Assembly (NCBI RefSeq): GCF_030697925.1 | Contig: NZ_JAUYOJ010000227.1 | Location: 1-61,901 of the forward strand | From: Phenylobacterium sp. | GTDB taxonomy: Bacteria > Pseudomonadota > Alphaproteobacteria > Caulobacterales > Caulobacteraceae | Length of the DNA: 61,901 nucleotides | Reading direction: 5' to 3' | Shown here: in pieces, positions 26,270 to 37,500 of the stretch | Position numbering within the stretch: position 1 is the stretch's first letter | Layout: each line of letters starts with the position of its first letter | The notes under the pieces: generated by a model | Told to the model about the DNA's origin: nothing | The model's input: only the letters and a program-made list of their open reading frames with translations | Databases searched by the model: none | Translations under genes and position numbers: made by a program

Positions 26270-27185
26270 GCCCCGCGCCGCCCTGACGCCCAATGTGCAC
26301 GGGGCCCTGTGGATGGTGGCCTCGGCTCTGGCCTTCACCGGCATGACCACGCTGATCAAGTTCCTGGGCGACGACTACCCCGCGGCGCTGCAGACCTTCT
26401 ACCGTCAGCTGGCCGGCTTCATCGTCCTGCTTCCGATCATCATCCGACGCGGGCGCGGCGCCTATACGACCACCCGGCCGGGCATCCTGCTGTTCCGCTC
26501 GGCGGCGGGCACGGTGGGGATGATCCTGTCCTTCTACGCCTTCCAGAAGATGCCCCTGGCTGACGCCAATGCGCTCAGCTTCACCCGCACCCTGTGGCTG
26601 GTGCCGCTGGCGGCCCTGGTGGTGCGCGAGACCGTAGGCCCCTTGCGGATCGGCGCGGCCGTGGTCGGCTTCGTCGGCGTGCTGGTCATGCTGCGGCCGG
26701 GGGTGGACGGTGCGTTCGCCATCGGCCTGCCGGCGCTGGCCATGCTGGCCTCGTCCTTCCTGTTCGCGCTCACCATCACCGGAATGAAGGTGATGACCCG
26801 GGACCACTCGCCCACCGTGCTGCTGGTCTGGGCCGCGACGCTGGGCCTGATCCTGGGCATACCCGGGGCGATCCTAACCTGGCGCTGGCCGGAGCCCTTC
26901 GACCTGGTCCTGCTGGGCGCCATGGGGGTGCTGGGGACCATCACCCAGGGCTGCTACATCAAGGGCATGTCGATCGGCGATGCGGCGGCCATGGCGCCCA
27001 TCGACTATATCCGCCTGGTGTTCACGGTGATCGTCGGGGTCTCGCTGTTCCACGAGATCCCCAGCGTCTGGACCGTGGCCGGCGCGGCCCTGGTGGTGGC
27101 CTCGACCCTGTTCATCACCTGGCGCGAGCACCAGCTCAGCAAGCTCAAGAAGGCCGGCGTCGTGGTGAGCGAAGAGCCGCTCTAG
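26259..27185 (+). CDS. DMT family (EamA) transporter
   Basis: A 308-residue membrane protein with about ten hydrophobic segments in two EamA repeats (residues 10-145 and 155-290). Examples are GALWMVASALAFTGMTTLIKFL and LPALAMLASSFLFALTITGMKV. The family exports metabolites such as amino acids or drugs. The GTG start overlaps the end of the oxygenase gene by 11 nt, completing a coupled trio SDR-oxygenase-transporter. Confidence 0.93.
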   Translation: MSAEPRAALTPNVHGALWMVASALAFTGMTTLIKFLGDDYPAALQTFYRQLAGFIVLLPIIIRRGRGAYTTTRPGILLFRSAAGTVGMILSFYAFQKMPLADANALSFTRTLWLVPLAALVVRETVGPLRIGAAVVGFVGVLVMLRPGVDGAFAIGLPALAMLASSFLFALTITGMKVMTRDHSPTVLLVWAATLGLILGIPGAILTWRWPEPFDLVLLGAMGVLGTITQGCYIKGMSIGDAAAMAPIDYIRLVFTVIVGVSLFHEIPSVWTVAGAALVVASTLFITWREHQLSKLKKAGVVVSEEPL

Positions 27186-27189
27186 ACCC

Positions 27190-27305
27190 CAACCAAGCTC
27201 GTCATGGCCGGCCTCCGTGCCGGCCATCCATGAACTCCGCGGTCGCGAATTTGCCTGAACGATCCGCGTGCATGGGTCCCCAAGGACAAGCCCGGGGATG
27301 ACGAC
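27190..27305. repeat. Dispersed palindromic repeat (GTCAT...ATGAC type)
   Basis: It contains a 9-bp hairpin (ATGGCCGGC/GCCGGCCAT) and ends in ATGGGTCC-CC...GGGGATGAC. The 3' part resembles the element at 47462-47606, sharing CATGGGTCC and GGGATGAC. It separates convergent genes. Confidence 0.5.
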
Positions 27306-27328
27306 CCTTCAGGGGGTTGGCGCGCCCG

Positions 27329-27757
27329 TTAGTCGTCGTCGCGCTTCATCTGGGTCAGCAGGCCCTGCGCCGCCTCGCGGTGCCGAGGCTTCAGGTTCTT
27401 GCCCACCAGGGCCATGAGGGCGGCGAACACCGCCGCGTCATCGGTGAAGCCCACCACGGCCAGCACATCTGGGATCGCGTCGGCCGGCAGGACGAAATAG
27501 GCGAGCGCCGCCATCATCATGGCCTTGGCCGTGCGCGGCGTGGCGGGATCCTTGGCGCAGAACCAGACCGAGAGCGCGTCGCCGGCGAAGGGGATCTTGG
27601 CCGCCGTGCGCCGGATCTTCGGCCAGAAGCCCTTGGCCACCCGCTGTTCGTTGACCTGGACCACCGACGGGACCAGGGCCCTAGCCGGATCGAGGGCCTG
27701 CTTGGGATCGAAAGCGCCGCCGTTGACGTGGCGTGACGCTTTTGAGTCTGCGCTCAT
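27329..27757 (-). CDS. YkvA family protein (DUF1232)
   Basis: 142 residues. The DUF1232 block is clear: KAMMMAALAYFVLPADAIPDVLAVVGFTDDAAVFAALMALV. It may insert in or lie along the membrane. The function is unknown. It is divergent from the SDR gene at 27809. Confidence 0.93.
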   Translation of the reverse strand: MSADSKASRHVNGGAFDPKQALDPARALVPSVVQVNEQRVAKGFWPKIRRTAAKIPFAGDALSVWFCAKDPATPRTAKAMMMAALAYFVLPADAIPDVLAVVGFTDDAAVFAALMALVGKNLKPRHREAAQGLLTQMKRDDD

Positions 27758-27808
27758 CGGGCTAAAGCCTCCGACATCAGTTTAGACGAGAACGGGAGCC
27801 AAGCGTCC

Positions 27809-28588
<780 letters not shown>

Positions 28589-28596
28589 GGCCTTCG

Positions 28597-28625
28597 GGCG
28601 GACCGGTCGATAAGGCCGGTCCGCC
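28597..28625 (+). terminator. Intrinsic terminator-like hairpin after the SDR
   Basis: A perfect 10-bp inverted repeat (GGCGGACCGG/CCGGTCCGCC) with a 9-nt loop begins 9 nt after the stop codon and is followed by TTAT. The U-run is short. Confidence 0.7.
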
Positions 28626-28706
28626 TTATCTATGACGCGGCTTTACCTCCGCCCCGTTTCGGCCTTCCGTAGGGCGGAGTGCTTTGTTGGGGGGCGTGAT
28701 CGCGTC

Positions 28707-31406
28707 ATGATCGGACGTTGGGCGCAGAGGTTCGCCACCGCGATCGAACACCCGGCGGCGGCCTATGCCGCGGCCCTCGGCGCGGTGGCGCTCGCCAGCG
28801 GTCTCCACCACGCCGCCGGCTTCATCCTGGCCGATCCCCCCAATTTCATGGCCTTCTATCCCGCGGTGCTGTTCGCGACGCTGGTGGCGGGCTTGCGCGG
28901 AGGGCTGATCGCCACCCTGGCCAGCGTCGGCGTCGTGGCCGCGCCGTGGATGGACGCCCCGAACTATTCGCAGCTCATCTTCTTCATGGTCACGGCGCTC
29001 ACCACCGTGGTCATCGCCAAGGCGCTGCGCCTGGCCATCGTCCGCGGGATCGCCGCCGAGGAGCGTTTCCGGATATTCCAAGAGCACGGACTGGACGCCT
29101 TCGTCATCCTCGAGGCGGTCATCGAGGACGGGGCGGTCGTCGACTTCGCCTGGGTCTACGCCAATCCCGCCGCCGAAGAGATCGCCCCGGACGGCGTCAA
29201 GGGCCTGGTCGGCCGCCGGGTGAGCCAGGCCTTTCCCGGCGAGACCGGAGCGGCGACCATCGCCCGCTTCGCCGCGGTGATGACCTCCGGCGGCCCGGAC
29301 GATATCGAGGTCCGCCGCGTCATCGACGGCCAGGAACGCTATCTGCGCTCCAGCGCGGTGAAGCTCGAGGGTGGGGTGGCGGTCTCGTTCCGCGACGTGA
29401 CCGCGCAACGCGAGGCCGAGGCCGCCGCCGTCCGGGGCCGCGACCAGTTCCGCAATATCGCCAACGCCGCGCCCGTGCTGATCTGGATGAGCGGCGTCGA
29501 CCAGCGGGCGAACTGGTTCAACGACACCTGGCTGGCCTTCACCGGCCGCACCCTGGAACAGGAACAGGGCCGCGGCTGGCTGGAGAATGTCCATCCCGAC
29601 GACCGCGAGCCCTTGCTGGCGGCCTATGCCGAGCATTTCGCCCGCCGCGAGTCCGCGCGGCTGGAATACCGGATCCGCCGTCACGATGGCCGCTACCGCT
29701 GGCTGGACGAGGCCGCCGCCCCGGCCTTCGACAGCGAAGGCGCCTTCATGGGCTATGTGGGTTCGTGCGTCGACATGACGGACCGGCGTGTCGCCGAAAC
29801 CGCTCTTCGCGAAGGCGAGGCCCGCGTCCGCGCCCTGGTCGACAGCCTGCCGCAGCTCATCTGGTCGAACCGGGCCGATGGCTACTGCGACTATCTGAGC
29901 CCGCAATGGACCGCCTATACCGGCGTCCCCGCGGCCGACCACTATGGCGACGGGTGGCTGGAGGCCGTCCATCCCGAGGACCGCGACGGAGTCCAGCAGG
30001 CCTGGGCCCAGGCGGTGCTCGGCGGCCTGCCCTACGACATCGAATACCGCATCCGCCGCCATGACCGGGTCTATCGCTGGTTCAACGGCCGCGCCTCGGC
30101 GATCCGCGACCCGGCCGGGGCGATCCACCGCTGGTTCGGCACGTCCAGCGACATCACCGAGATCGTCGAGGCCCGCGCCGACCTGGAGGTCCGCGTCGCC
30201 GAACGCACCCGCGAACTGCAGCAGAGCCTGGAAGAGCGCGCGCGCGCCGAGGCCGCCCTGGCCCAGGCCCAGCGGCTGGAGACCGTCGGCCGCCTGACCG
30301 GCGGCGTCGCGCACGACTTCAACAACCTGCTGACCGTGGTGATCGGCGGCCTGGACATGATCCTGCGTCATCCGGAGGACACCGCCCGGGTGCGCCGGCT
30401 GGGCGAAGCGGCCCTGGCCGCGGGCCGTCGCGGTGAGCGCCTGACCCGCCAATTGCTGGTCTTCGCCCGCCGCCAGGAGCTGAAGCTGGAGGTGGTCGAC
30501 GTCCACGGCCTGATCGAACAGGTCGAGCCCCTGGCGCGCCGCGTCGGCGACGAGAGCGTCCCGCTGACCCTGAGCGGCGATCCCGGGGTCGGCATGAGCC
30601 GGCTGGATCCGGCCCAGTTCGAGGCCGCCTTGCTGAACCTGGTGGTCAACGCCGTCGACGCCACCGCCGACCGGCCCGGGGCGAGCGTGGAGATCGCCAC
30701 CGCCCGTCGCACCCTGGCGGAGGGCGAGGTCGCCGGCGCCCAGGCCGGCGACCACATCGTGGTCAGCGTGACCGACACCGGCGTCGGCATGGCGGCCGAG
30801 ACCCTGGAACGGGCCTTCGAACCCTTCTTCACCACCAAGGAGGTCGGCAAGGGAACGGGTCTGGGGCTCGCCCAGGTCTACGGCTTCATCAAGCAGGTCG
30901 GCGGGGCGGTGACCATCGAGTCCGAACTCGGGCGCGGGACCACCGTGGCCCTCTATCTGCCCGCCGCCGAACCTGAGGCGCAGGCCGAGCCGCCCGCCGA
31001 CCACGTCGATGACGACGGCCGGGCGCAGGGCGCGCGGATCCTGCTGGTGGAGGACGACAGCGCCGTGCGAGCGGTCACCGAGGGCCTGCTGGCCGATCTC
31101 GGCTGCCGGGTGGCCAGCGAGGCCGATGGGCCCTCGGCCCTGCGCCGGCTCGCCGGGCCGGAGCGCTTCGACCTGCTGATCTCCGACATCGTCATGCCGG
31201 GCGGCGTGAACGGGGCGGAGCTCGCCCGCGCCGCGCGGGCGCGCCATCCCGACCTGCCGATCATCCTCACTACCGGCTATGCCGGCGACCGCCTGCACGA
31301 GGCGCCGGACGCCTCATCCTGGCCCGTGCTGCGTAAACCGTTCCGGGCCGACCAGCTCGCCGCGGCCGTCCGCGGCGCGTTGGGCGATGAGCGGGTGGGC
31401 GTCTAG
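28707..31406 (+). CDS. PAS-domain hybrid histidine kinase
   Basis: 899 residues. The N-terminus has about four membrane segments of the DUF4118 kind ([35 protein letters not shown]). Three PAS domains follow (about residues 110-230, 240-370 and 380-500); the latter two carry the [20 protein letters not shown] pattern. The DHp His is in [17 protein letters not shown]. The HATPase has [14 protein letters not shown] and [15 protein letters not shown]-terminal receiver has [20 protein letters not shown] and VLRKPF. The ATG at 28707 is preferred over 28632, which lies just after the terminator and before any conserved region. No cognate regulator is adjacent. Confidence 0.93.
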   Translation: MIGRWAQRFATAIEHPAAAYAAALGAVALASGLHHAAGFILADPPNFMAFYPAVLFATLVAGLRGGLIATLASVGVVAAPWMDAPNYSQLIFFMVTALTTVVIAKALRLAIVRGIAAEERFRIFQEHGLDAFVILEAVIEDGAVVDFAWVYANPAAEEIAPDGVKGLVGRRVSQAFPGETGAATIARFAAVMTSGGPDDIEVRRVIDGQERYLRSSAVKLEGGVAVSFRDVTAQREAEAAAVRGRDQFRNIANAAPVLIWMSGVDQRANWFNDTWLAFTGRTLEQEQGRGWLENVHPDDREPLLAAYAEHFARRESARLEYRIRRHDGRYRWLDEAAAPAFDSEGAFMGYVGSCVDMTDRRVAETALREGEARVRALVDSLPQLIWSNRADGYCDYLSPQWTAYTGVPAADHYGDGWLEAVHPEDRDGVQQAWAQAVLGGLPYDIEYRIRRHDRVYRWFNGRASAIRDPAGAIHRWFGTSSDITEIVEARADLEVRVAERTRELQQSLEERARAEAALAQAQRLETVGRLTGGVAHDFNNLLTVVIGGLDMILRHPEDTARVRRLGEAALAAGRRGERLTRQLLVFARRQELKLEVVDVHGLIEQVEPLARRVGDESVPLTLSGDPGVGMSRLDPAQFEAALLNLVVNAVDATADRPGASVEIATARRTLAEGEVAGAQAGDHIVVSVTDTGVGMAAETLERAFEPFFTTKEVGKGTGLGLAQVYGFIKQVGGAVTIESELGRGTTVALYLPAAEPEAQAEPPADHVDDDGRAQGARILLVEDDSAVRAVTEGLLADLGCRVASEADGPSALRRLAGPERFDLLISDIVMPGGVNGAELARAARARHPDLPIILTTGYAGDRLHEAPDASSWPVLRKPFRADQLAAAVRGALGDERVGV

Positions 31407-31482
31407 GGCGGGGTTCCCCTCACCCACCCTTGCCTCGAGACGACGGCTCGAGAGGACGGGCTAGGGCAGCGGTCCCGAATGT

Positions 31483-32964
31483 TCACCGCCGCTTCTTCAG
31501 GCTGCCCAGCAGGCCGCGCATCAGCTCGCGGGCGATGGTGCTGCCGGCCTGGCGCAGCAAGGATTTGGCGAAGGCCTCGCCCATGCCCTGGCGGTTCGAG
31601 GCGCGGGCGCGCGGCTGGGCGCGGCGCGCGGGTTCGTCATCCGGCTCCGCGGCTCGCCGGGCGGGCGGGGCTTCCACGACCTCGGCCGCCGCGGCGGCGC
31701 GGGCCTTGAGGGTCTCGAACGCGCTCTCGCGATCCTTGGCGGCGTCATAGAGGCCGCGCACCGGGCTCTGGCCCATGACCGCCGTGCGTTCAGCGGGCGT
31801 GATCGGACCCAGGCGCGAAGCCGGCGGCCGGACCAGGGTTTTCTGCACCACGGTCGGCGCCCCGCGCTCGTCCAGCACCGAGACCAGGGCCTCGCCCACG
31901 CCTAGGCCCTGGATCGCCTCGGCGGTGTCGAACGCCGGGTTCTCCCGGAAGCTCTGGGCGGCGGCGCGCAGGCCCTTCTGCTCGGCCGGGGTATAGGCGC
32001 GCAGGGCATGCTGGATGCGGTTGCCGAGCTGGCCCAGCACCGTCTCGGGAATGTCGGCCGGGTTCTGGGTGACGAAATAGACCCCCACCCCCTTGGAGCG
32101 GATCAGGCGAACGACCTGCTCGACCTTCTCCAGCAGCGGCTTGGGGGCGTCGCGGAACAGCAGGTGGGCCTCGTCGAAGAAGAAGGCCAGTCGCGGCTTG
32201 TCGGGATCGCCCACCTCGGGCAGCTCCTCGAACAGCTCGCTCATCAGCCACAGCAGGAAGGTGGCGTAGAGCCGCGGGCTGGCGATCAGCCGATTGGCCG
32301 CCAGGATGTTGACGTAGCCGCGTCCCGAGCCATCGGTGCGCATCAGGTCCGAGAGCTGCAGGGCCGGCTCGCCGAACAGGCCCGCCCCGCCCTGGTCCTC
32401 CAGCATCAGCAGCTTGCGCTGGATGGTGGCCACCGTCGTGGGGGAGACATTGCCGTACTTGGCGCCGAGGGCCGGCGCGTTGTCCGAGGCGAAGGTGAGC
32501 GCCGCCTGCAGGTCCTTCAGGTCCAGCAGCAGCAGGCCCTCGTCGTCGGCGGCGCGGAACACCACGCTCAGCACGCCCTCCTGGACGTCGTTCAGCTCAA
32601 GCATGCGCGAGATCAGCAGCGGGCCCATCTCCGACACCGTGGCCCGGATCGGGTGGCCCTGCTCGCCGAACAGGTCCCAGAACACCACCGGAGCGGCGGC
32701 CGGGTTGAGCGTCAGGTTCATGGTCGCGGCGCGGGCCAGCATCTTCTCATTGGGTGCGCCCAACGCGGCGATCCCGCAGAGGTCGCCCTTCACGTCGGCG
32801 GCGAACACCGGCACGCCGGCGTCCGACAACCCTTGCGCCAGGATCTGCAGGGTGACGGTCTTGCCGGTCCCCGTGGCGCCGGCCACCAGGCCATGGCGGT
32901 TGGCGCGGTCCAGCCGCAGCATTTCCGGATGGTCGGAAAAGCCGATCATGACGCCGTCGGACAT
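31483..32964 (-). CDS. HerA-like P-loop ATPase (DUF853 family helicase)
   Basis: 493 residues. Walker A is GLVAGATGTGKTVTLQ near residue 27. Walker B is LAFFFDEAHLLF near residue 235. The conserved FVTQNPADIPETVLGQLGNRIQHALR follows. This DUF853 group is related to HerA/FtsK helicases and is found widely as a standalone gene; its role is not established. The last 110 residues are Ala/Arg-rich and poorly conserved. The ribosome binding site GGGAG is 6 nt before the ATG. Confidence 0.93.
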   Translation of the reverse strand: MSDGVMIGFSDHPEMLRLDRANRHGLVAGATGTGKTVTLQILAQGLSDAGVPVFAADVKGDLCGIAALGAPNEKMLARAATMNLTLNPAAAPVVFWDLFGEQGHPIRATVSEMGPLLISRMLELNDVQEGVLSVVFRAADDEGLLLLDLKDLQAALTFASDNAPALGAKYGNVSPTTVATIQRKLLMLEDQGGAGLFGEPALQLSDLMRTDGSGRGYVNILAANRLIASPRLYATFLLWLMSELFEELPEVGDPDKPRLAFFFDEAHLLFRDAPKPLLEKVEQVVRLIRSKGVGVYFVTQNPADIPETVLGQLGNRIQHALRAYTPAEQKGLRAAAQSFRENPAFDTAEAIQGLGVGEALVSVLDERGAPTVVQKTLVRPPASRLGPITPAERTAVMGQSPVRGLYDAAKDRESAFETLKARAAAAAEVVEAPPARRAAEPDDEPARRAQPRARASNRQGMGEAFAKSLLRQAGSTIARELMRGLLGSLKKRR

Positions 32965-33214
32965 CGTTTGCTCCCAAACACTTCGTAGCGTCGGCCAAGC
33001 TAGCCGCGCCGTGCGCCGGCGACCACCGACAAACCGGGAGCGAAATGTGAATGCCGATTACCTGTAGAATCCGAGCAGGTTGGACCGAAATTTAACGATC
33101 CGACGGCAAAACACCTGCAATTCCCGCTCGAACCAGGGTAGGGATCGCCAAAATTGACGCGGACCTCCCCGACGCGGACAGTCGCGGTCGAACAGGGAGC
33201 TCCGCGAGAGACCG

Positions 33215-34351
33215 ATGCCCGAAGCCGCCTCCCAATCGTCCGTCACCCGCACCGCCACGGTCATCCTGGCGGTGATCGCCTGCGGGGCGGCGCTCTACTG
33301 GCTGCGAGGCATCCTTACACCCCTGGCGCTGGCGGTCTTCCTGGCGGTGATGATCGACGGTTTCGCCCGGGTGATCCGCTCGCGCCTGCCCTGGGTGAGC
33401 GAGCGGGCGGCCCTGCCGGCGGCCATCGTGCTTTCGGTGCTGCTGTTCGGCGGCTCGACCTTCGTCATCGCCGAGAACGCCACCAGCTTCGTCGGACAGC
33501 TGGTCGCCTACACGCCTCGCCTCAACGGCCTGATCGCCCAGGTGGCGGGCCTGCTGGGCGTCGACGTGCCGCCGACGGTCAACGAGCTCTTCGTCCAGTT
33601 GAACCCCGGCGCCTACCTGGCCGACGTCGCCAAGGGCCTGCAGGGATTCGCCTCCGACGCCTTCTTCATCCTGATCTATCTTGGCTTCATCATCGCCTCG
33701 CGGCGCGGGTTCCAGCGCAAGGTCGTGGGCCTGTTCCCGCACCATGCCGAGCGGGCGGAGGCCATGGCGGCCTTCCGCCGCATCCGCGACGGGGTGGAGC
33801 GCTATCTGTGGGTCCAGACGGTCACCGGCCTGATCATCGCGGTGGCGTCCTGGATCGCCATGGCGGTGATGGGCCTCGACAACGCGATCTTCTGGGCCTT
33901 CCTGATCTTCATCGCCTCCTACATCCCGGTGATCGGCGGGGCGGTGGGCATCCTGGCGCCGCCGATCTTCGCGCTAGTCCAGTTCCCGACCTTCTGGCCC
34001 GCGGTGATCCTGCTGGGGGCGCTGCAGGCCATCCAGTTCGTGGTCGGCAACATCGTCCTGCCGCGCATGCAGGGCGACAGCCTCAACATGGACCCGGTTG
34101 TGGTCCTGCTCAGCCTGGCCTTCTGGGGCGTGCTCTGGGGCATGGCGGGCATGTTCCTGTCCACGCCGCTCACCGTCATGGCCATGGTGATCCTGGCCCA
34201 GTTCAGCGGCACCCGCTGGCTGGCGGTGCTGCTCTCGGCCGACGGCGAGCCGGAGAAACTGCGCGACCACAAACCGACCGGCACGCCGGACAAGAAACCC
34301 TCGCCCGAAAGGCGCACCCCCGCGTCACGCAAGCGTGAACCCATATCCTGA
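33215..34351 (+). CDS. AI-2E family transporter
   Basis: A 378-residue membrane protein with about eight hydrophobic segments in the usual PerM/TqsA layout: two near the N-terminus, a soluble loop, then LWVQTVTGLIIAVASWIAMAVMGLDNAIFWAFLIFIASYIPVIGG. It ends in a hydrophilic basic tail. The family includes AI-2 exporters and Na+/H+ antiporters, so the substrate cannot be assigned. Confidence 0.93.
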   Translation: MPEAASQSSVTRTATVILAVIACGAALYWLRGILTPLALAVFLAVMIDGFARVIRSRLPWVSERAALPAAIVLSVLLFGGSTFVIAENATSFVGQLVAYTPRLNGLIAQVAGLLGVDVPPTVNELFVQLNPGAYLADVAKGLQGFASDAFFILIYLGFIIASRRGFQRKVVGLFPHHAERAEAMAAFRRIRDGVERYLWVQTVTGLIIAVASWIAMAVMGLDNAIFWAFLIFIASYIPVIGGAVGILAPPIFALVQFPTFWPAVILLGALQAIQFVVGNIVLPRMQGDSLNMDPVVVLLSLAFWGVLWGMAGMFLSTPLTVMAMVILAQFSGTRWLAVLLSADGEPEKLRDHKPTGTPDKKPSPERRTPASRKREPIS

Positions 34352-34460
34352 AAACCAGGGTCTTCAACTTGGCTTCTTCCTACCTATCTCAGTCTTGTTC
34401 GGGAAACCCCCGATCTCCTGGCGACGCCGGCTTTAGCCCCAGCCGCCGCGAGCCCCGAGT

Positions 34461-34520
34461 GTTCCGCCTCGCCCCCCAGGGCGGAACAACGCGCCGCCGG
34501 ACTCTCTCCTCCGGCGGCGT
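34461..34520 (+). promoter_or_regulatory. Two tandem hairpins in the leader of NAD-glutamate dehydrogenase
   Basis: The first is GTTCCGCC-N11-GGCGGAAC (34461-34487). The second is CGCCGCCGG-actctctcct-CCGGCGGCG (34492-34519), a 9-bp GC stem followed by TTCTCG. Both lie 40-100 nt before the GTG. They may be a terminator for the upstream gene or a structured leader controlling the dehydrogenase. Confidence 0.5.
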
Positions 34521-34562
34521 TCTCGTGTCTGGAGGCCCCCTTCTTGAGAATGGAGGCGGGTC

Positions 34563-37500
34563 GTGAGCAAGGCTCCCAGAAAAAGCTCCGCCCAGCGCGC
34601 CCTGATCGCCGCCTTCGGCAAGCTCGTCAGCGACGAGAGCGACGCGGCCCGCGACTTCATCACCCAGGCGGCGGAGGACGCGGCCCCGGACGAACTGCCC
34701 GAGATTTCGACCGCCGCGCTCGCGGCCCTGCTGGCCGACTTCTGGGGCTTCGCCGCCACGCGCAAGGGTTCGGCCCCGGCGATCCGGCTGGCCCCCGTGG
34801 ACGGCGCCCCGGAGCTGGAACGGCTGGAGATCCTGCAGAACGACGCGCCCTTCCTGGTCGACAGCGTGATGGGCGAGATCGCCGATCAGGGGCTGTCGGT
34901 GCGGGCCATGTTCCACCCCATCGTCGCCGTGGCCCGAGACCGCAAGGGCGCGCGGCTGGCCGAGGGCGTTCCCCGCCGCGAATCGATGATCCAGGTGATC
35001 CTGGAGAAGGTCGGGGCCGATCGCGAGGCCGCCCTGATCGCCGGGCTGAAGGCGACCCTCGACGACGTGCGCGCCGCCGTCGACGACTTTCCGGCCATGC
35101 TGGCCCTGATGGCTCGCGCCATTGCTGAGCTGAAGATCTCGCCCGCCAGCGCCGCTCGCGACGAGGACGCGGACTTCCTGGAGTGGCTGCACGACGAGCA
35201 CTTCGTCTATCTCGGCGCGCGGATCTACGAATATCCGCGCCTGAAGAACGGCGACTATGCCGCCGAGGAACCGCTCTTCCTGCCCGAGGACGGCCTGGGC
35301 GTGCTGCGCGATCCCACGCGCACGGTCCTGCGCCGCACCTCCGAGCCCGCCCTGCTAACCGCCCAGATCCAGGCCAGCCTTGGGGCCGATCCGGTGACCG
35401 TGGCCAAGTCCAATGTCCGCTCGCGCGTCCATCGGCGCGGCTACATGGACTATGTGGGCGTCAAGCGGTACGGCGCCGACGGCAAACCCTCGGGCGAGAT
35501 CCGCTTCGTCGGCCTGTTCACCGCCGAGGCCTATGACGAGCCGGCCCATACGGTGCCGCTGATCCGCGCCAAGGTCGCCAACATCCTGGCCCGCGCCGGC
35601 AAGGTCCCCGGCAGCCACAACGAAAAGCGGCTTCGCAACATCCTGGAGAGCTATCCCCGCGACGAGCTGTTCCAGGCGGCCGAGGACGACCTTCTGGCCA
35701 TGTCGCTGGCCATACTGCACCTCTACGACCGGCCCCGCGTGCGGCTGTTCGAGCGGCGCGACCCCTTCGACCGCTTCGCCTCCGTGCTGCTCTACGTGCC
35801 ACGCGAACGCTACGATTCCGCCCTGCGCGAGCGGGCCGGCGACTTGCTGGCCGAAGCCTATGGCGGCCGGGTGTCGGCCTATTATCCGACCTTCTCGGAC
35901 TCGCCGCTGGCCCGGGTGCACTTCATCATCGGCTTCCAGCCGGGCGCCCACGACCAACCCAACCTGAAGGCCGTCGAGGCCCAGATCGCCGCGGCCTCCC
36001 GCACCTGGTCCGACCGCTTCGCCGCGGCCGTGCGCGGCTCGGGCCGCGACACCCCGCAGGTGGCCCAGATCGTCGGCCGCTACGCCGAGGCCTTTTCCGC
36101 CGGCTACCGCGAGCGCTACCACGTCGAGGAGGCCCTGGCCGACATCGCGGTCATCGAGAGCCTGGCTCCCGGTGAGCCGGTGCGGGTGCGCGCCTTCCGC
36201 CGGGCCGCGGACTCCAAGACCCAGTTCCGCTTCAAGCTCTACCGCCCGGGCGCGCCCGCACCACTGGCCGACGTCCTGCCGATCCTGGAGAACATGGGTC
36301 TCATGGCCATGGTCGAGAGCGGCTTCCCCGTGACGCCGGCCGGCGCCCGGCGGGTCTATGTCCACGAGTTCGAGATCGACGACGCCCACGGCGAGCATCT
36401 GGTGTTCGACGACCTGCGCGCGGCCTTCGAGGACGCCTTCGTGGCGGTCTGGACCGGCGCCACCGAGAACGACGGCTTCAACCGCCTGGTGCTGGAGCTC
36501 TCGATCTCCTGGCGCGAGGCCGCCTTGATCCGCGCCCTGTCGCGTCACCGCCAGCAGTCGGGCCTCGATCCCAGCCAGCGGGTCACCGAGACCGCGCTCA
36601 CCAACCATCCGGGCGTGGCGCGGCTGATCCTCGACCTGTTCCGCACCAAGTTCGACCCGGCTATCGCCGCCGATCTGAACGCCCGCTCCGCCCAGGCCGT
36701 GAAGGTCATGGACGAGATCACCTCGGCCCTGCAGCTGGTCGACAGCCTGGACGACGACCGGGTCCTGCGCCGCCTGGCCCTGCTGGTCGCCGCCACCGTG
36801 CGGACCAACTATTACCAGCTCGACGCCGAGGGCCGGGTGAAGCCCTATATCAGCTTCAAGGTCGCCTCTCCGCAGGTGGCCGACCTGCCCCTGCCCAAGC
36901 CCTATCGCGAGATCTTCGTCTGGGCGACCCACGTGGAGGGCGTGCACCTGCGCTTTGGCCCCGTCGCCCGCGGCGGCCTGCGGTGGTCCGACCGCCGCGA
37001 CGACTTCCGCACCGAGGTCCTGGGCCTGGTGAAGGCACAGCAGACCAAGAACGCCGTCATCGTGCCGGTGGGCTCCAAGGGCGGTTTCTATCCCAAGCAG
37101 CTGCCCAAGGGCGGGACCCCGGACGCCATCCGCGCCGAGGCCATCCGCGCCTACAACACCTTCCTCTGCGGCCTGCTCGACCTCACCGACAACCTCGACG
37201 CCGAGGGCAAGGTGATCCATCCGCAGGGCGTCGTGGTGCATGACGGGGACGACCCCTATCTGGTGGTCGCCGCCGACAAGGGCACGGCCACCTTCTCCGA
37301 CATCGCCAACGGCGTGGCTGAGTCCTACGGCTTCTGGCTGGGTGACGCCTTCGCCTCGGGCGGCTCGGCGGGCTACGACCACAAGGTCATGGGCATCACC
37401 GCCCGCGGCGCCTGGGAAGCGGTCAAGCGCCACTTCCGCGAACTGGGCAAGGACATCCAGACCGAGCCCTTCACCGTGGTCGGCGTGGGCGACATGTCCG

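Noticed and set aside
28626..31298. Antisense open frame of 890 codons opposite the PAS hybrid kinase
   Set aside because: Shadow of high GC content; no motif or start signal.
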